The position numbers and the translations under genes were made by a program. DNA of 7,775 bases from JACQFK01 sp964604905 (GTDB taxonomy: Bacteria; Planctomycetota; MHYJ01; JACPRB01): the NCBI GenBank assembly GCA_964604905.1, contig CAZSCC010000734.1, positions 1-7,775 on the forward strand, read 5' to 3'. Below, piece after piece: positions 6,110 through 7,775 of this stretch. Every line of letters begins with the position of its first letter. Position 1 is the stretch's first letter. The notes beneath the pieces were generated by a model. That model worked only from the letters and a program-made list of their open reading frames with translations. It made no database searches and had not been told where the DNA came from.

Positions 6110-6877
6110 TTAGAGGTCCTTCGCCAGCTCGGCCGCACGTTCCGGCGATCCGCCCATCTTGAGCCATTCAATGGGCGATACGGGGCGCTCCTCGTCCCCG
6201 ACCCCAAGATCGGGATTCGGGGCCATGAACCAACGCTCGACGCTCACGGGATCCAAGTCTCGAGGCAGCGCGGCAATCACGGTCTCGATACCCGGCGCCG
6301 TGCCACGACGGAGGAACTGGAATCTCGGCAAGCGCCACTCGCGTCCTGACTTCAGGGCGTAGAGCGTCGGGGGATCGGCCAGCAGCCGTTGACGCACGCG
6401 GCTCACATTGACGCCGCCCAGACGCACCGCGGCTTCCTGCACCGTCAGGCTTTCATTGACCATCCTCGCGAAATGGGTCGCCCCTTCCAGGATCGGATCG
6501 TGCTCGCCCGGCTGGTCAGGTCGCAGGTCCATTCCTCCTGCCAAAAGAGCGGCCGACTCCCCCACCGAGAGAGGCTCCGAATCACGCGCGGCGGCCGAAG
6601 CGACCTCGGACTCCCTCTCCACATCGAGGGCCGCTTCAATGGCACCGATGGACGAAGAGAGTCGACCGGCCGCCCGAGCGGGATCGGCTCCGGCCAGAAT
6701 GGGTCGGATGACGACGTCATCGGAGCCGACCACAATGACCACCTGGTTCCCACCGTGCACCACGTCGGGAGGGAGATCCCCCAGCCTTCTCCGAAGGCGA
6801 GCCATGAGACTCTCATCCCCCGGTCTCGCGTGCCGGCGGATCGGCGCGCCACGCCGGCGGCGGATCTTCGTCGTCAT
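6110..6877 (-). CDS. Antitoxin-like DNA-binding protein, partner of the RES toxin
   Basis: The product has 255 residues. ATG 6877-6875 has AGGAG (6885-6889) 7 bases upstream. An Arg-rich N-terminus (residues 1-32) precedes a strand segment (QVVIVVGSDDVVIRPI). An acidic, Ala-rich linker covers about 60-110. An excisionase-like helix-turn-helix follows at about 143-190 (LTVQEAAVRLGGVNVSRVRQ, ending in a GREWRLPRFQF wing). The C-terminus (about 205-255) has ERWFMAPNPDLG and VSPIEWLKMGG. That tail recalls the toxin-binding DUF2384/MbcA-ParS-Xre domain, whose members often carry 'P-x-x-L-G ... P-x-x-W-L-x-x-G'. It is longer than usual Xre antitoxins, because of the extra N-terminal half. It probably neutralises the RES toxin and represses the shared promoter. 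The antitoxin role is inferred from order, spacing and the C-terminal motif. Confidence 0.78.
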   Translation of the reverse strand: MTTKIRRRRGAPIRRHARPGDESLMARLRRRLGDLPPDVVHGGNQVVIVVGSDDVVIRPILAGADPARAAGRLSSSIGAIEAALDVERESEVASAAARDSEPLSVGESAALLAGGMDLRPDQPGEHDPILEGATHFARMVNESLTVQEAAVRLGGVNVSRVRQRLLADPPTLYALKSGREWRLPRFQFLRRGTAPGIETVIAALPRDLDPVSVERWFMAPNPDLGVGDEERPVSPIEWLKMGGSPERAAELAKDL

Positions 6878-6899
6878 TTCACTACTCCTATTTCTATAT

Positions 6900-6985
6900 C
6901 GTTAGCTCTCGTTAGTATACTGGCTGGCGAGGGGCCGTCAAGGCCCGTTCGAACATCTAACGATAGCTAACGGTAGACAGTTAGC
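6900..6985 (-). promoter_or_regulatory. Promoter and paired CGTTAG operator array of the toxin-antitoxin operon
   Basis: Read on the - strand there is a -35 box TTGACG (6936-6941) and a -10 box TATACT (6914-6919), 16 bases apart, both near the sigma-70 consensus. A start near 6907 would leave a leader of about 30 bases. Around it are four CGTTAG half-sites. On the + strand they lie at 6900-6905 and 6910-6915; in the opposite orientation they lie at 6957-6962 and 6967-6972. Both pairs have a spacing of exactly 10 bp. One pair covers the -10 and start region; the other lies upstream of the -35. A fifth GTTAG lies at 6980-6984. The layout suits cooperative repression by the antitoxin or the toxin/antitoxin complex. 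Confidence 0.72.
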
Positions 6986-7163
6986 CCTTCAGACTTTCCA
7001 GGACCGAGTCCGTGGCGTCAGATCCATCAGCATCGCCGGATGATCCTCGAGGGCCGAACTCAGTCGCAAGTATCCGGGCGGAGTGGTCCCATTTCGGGAG
7101 AGACGGGCGGGATGGTTCTTGGGCAAGACCGAAGACCGATCGCTGCCATAGCCGGATGAGCCC
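6986..7163. other. Non-coding stretch, no feature recognised
   Basis: No RNA gene, repeat or well-supported start was found. The - strand frame after the membrane-protein stop stays open for 57 codons but has no start or ribosome site, so it is treated as chance. Confidence 0.4.
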
Positions 7164-7397
7164 TTATTTGTCCCTCCTGCCCCGACTCCGGAACCAGGGG
7201 ACCGACATCAGGGATCCGAGGACCAGGGCCACGACTCCAGGAACGGTCAACAGGTCCGCGAAATACGGCGCCATGAAGTCCCGGCCTTGCGGATCTCGGA
7301 CCATCACCAGGCGATGGGCAACGATCAGGAGGAAGGCCCCGATCGCGGCCAAGCCCCCACCCAGGACCGCCAGGACCCCCGCCGAGGTTTTGGACAT
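7164..7397 (-). CDS. Small two-helix membrane protein, 77 residues
   Basis: ATG 7397-7395 is chosen because GGAGG (7403-7407) lies 5 bases upstream and the frame upstream of it does not look coding. The product starts MSKTSAGVLAVLGGGLAAIG and forms one hydrophobic helix (about residues 7-33). A polar loop (VRDPQGRDFMAPYFADL) and a second helix (about 48-68, VPGVVALVLGSLM) follow. The tail is strongly basic (RSRGRRDK), which predicts a cytoplasmic C-terminus. I do not recognise a named family. It lies alone between the toxin-antitoxin promoter and a transposase remnant, and points the same way as the cassette. Holin-like or housekeeping roles are both possible, and neither is supported. Confidence 0.65.
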   Translation of the reverse strand: MSKTSAGVLAVLGGGLAAIGAFLLIVAHRLVMVRDPQGRDFMAPYFADLLTVPGVVALVLGSLMSVPWFRSRGRRDK

Positions 7398-7506
7398 CGC
7401 GCCCTCCAGGTGCCGACTCCCTTGAGCGCAAGAGTCGTGCCAGGTGCAGTTCGCCCGTGGGCGACTCCTCCACCATAGCAACGGAGGCTCTCGACGCAAG
7501 GGGCAA

Positions 7507-7582
7507 TCGGTGGCCGAGGGGGCAGCCTAAAAAGCGGCATTGGGGAGGTGCCAGGCTCGCCGGGGGCCTGGGCGGCCACCGA
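7507..7582. repeat. 10-bp perfect inverted repeat
   Basis: TCGGTGGCCG (7507-7516) pairs with CGGCCACCGA (7573-7582), and a shorter AGCCT/AGGCT pairing (7524-7528 with 7553-7557) lies inside. The two arms are 56 bases apart. There is no T-run, so it is not a typical terminator. It lies directly beside the truncated transposase ORF, so it may be a leftover mobile-element end or a chance GC-rich palindrome. Confidence 0.4.
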
Positions 7583-7588
7583 GTTTCG

Positions 7589-7762
7589 CTACCCTTTATT
7601 CATTAATCCGAGGCAGGTGTTTCCGAAAGGACGACACCCCTGGGCTTGGGCAAACTTGCGGTACTTGGCGACACTGCGCCGATTAGAGCCCAGATCTCGG
7701 GCGATCTCCCGGTCGCTCTGGGCGAGCTTGAAGCGTCGCACCATCTCGCGGATGTCTAGCAC
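7589..7762 (-). pseudogene. Truncated IS21-type transposase N-terminus (IstA-like HTH)
   Basis: GTG 7762-7760 has AGGAGG (7769-7774) 6 bases upstream, so the gene start is complete. The 57-residue product begins VLDIREMVRRFKLAQSDREI, followed by ARDLGSNRRSVAKYRKFA. This matches the Hin/IstA-type helix-turn-helix at the start of IS21-family transposases (MLDIRE...R.L..G.SDR.IAR.LG.SR.TV.KY). IstA usually has several hundred residues, but here the frame leaves the family pattern after AQAQG and stops at TAG 7589-7591. No integrase DDE core and no IstB helper lies in the window. It is therefore a remnant, probably broken by frameshift or deletion. A short stand-alone HTH protein is a weaker alternative. 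Confidence 0.7.
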
Positions 7763-7775
7763 GTCGGTCCTCCTG

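Noticed and set aside
6991..7163. 57-codon open - strand frame after the membrane-protein stop, ending SVLESLKG
   Set aside because: It has no start codon or ribosome site after the stop at 7164 and no recognisable domain.
7012..7425. 137-codon + strand frame
   Set aside because: It overlaps the better-supported membrane protein on the other strand and has Arg/Pro-rich shadow composition.

Overview
The window is GC-rich bacterial DNA. Most coding regions have Shine-Dalgarno sites and short gaps between genes. The gene content (sigma-54 enhancer-binding regulator, exported PQQ-like beta-propeller, exported peroxiredoxin, RES toxin) would fit an environmental Planctomycetota-, Acidobacteriota- or Myxococcota-like genome. 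No single marker fixes the phylum, so this placement is inference.

Left part (1-4282, + strand, very GC-rich). The 3' end of a sigma-54-dependent regulator is followed by four genes with gaps of 16, 23 and 13 bases, so they probably form an operon. They encode an unrecognised cytoplasmic protein, a probable lipoprotein joining a PQQ-like beta-propeller to a SAM-dependent methyltransferase domain, an exported single-cysteine peroxiredoxin, and an exported protein of unknown function. Three of the four products appear to leave the cytoplasm.

Middle and right part (4389-6985, - strand, visibly less GC-rich at 4300-4750). This reads right to left as a cassette: a promoter and operator array; a long antitoxin-like DNA-binding protein; a RES-family toxin 9 bases further on; a small Cys/His zinc-ribbon-like protein; a 127-residue conserved-looking protein; and a short gene that is clean except for one in-frame TGA. 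The promoter has a recognisable -35 and -10 and is flanked by paired CGTTAG half-sites. Each pair is spaced exactly 10 bp and the two pairs face each other, which suggests cooperative autoregulation by the antitoxin/toxin complex. Whether the three small downstream genes work with the toxin pair or are passengers cannot be told from sequence alone.

Right edge (6986-7775). After about 180 bases with no recognised feature there is a small two-helix membrane protein on the - strand, a 10-bp inverted repeat, and a truncated IS21-type transposase N-terminus (IstA-like HTH) on the - strand. The last suggests past insertion-sequence activity beside the cassette.

Best candidates for something new: the TGA-interrupted small gene, the symmetrical operator around the RES toxin-antitoxin promoter, the group of three uncharacterised small genes behind it, and the exported beta-propeller/methyltransferase fusion.
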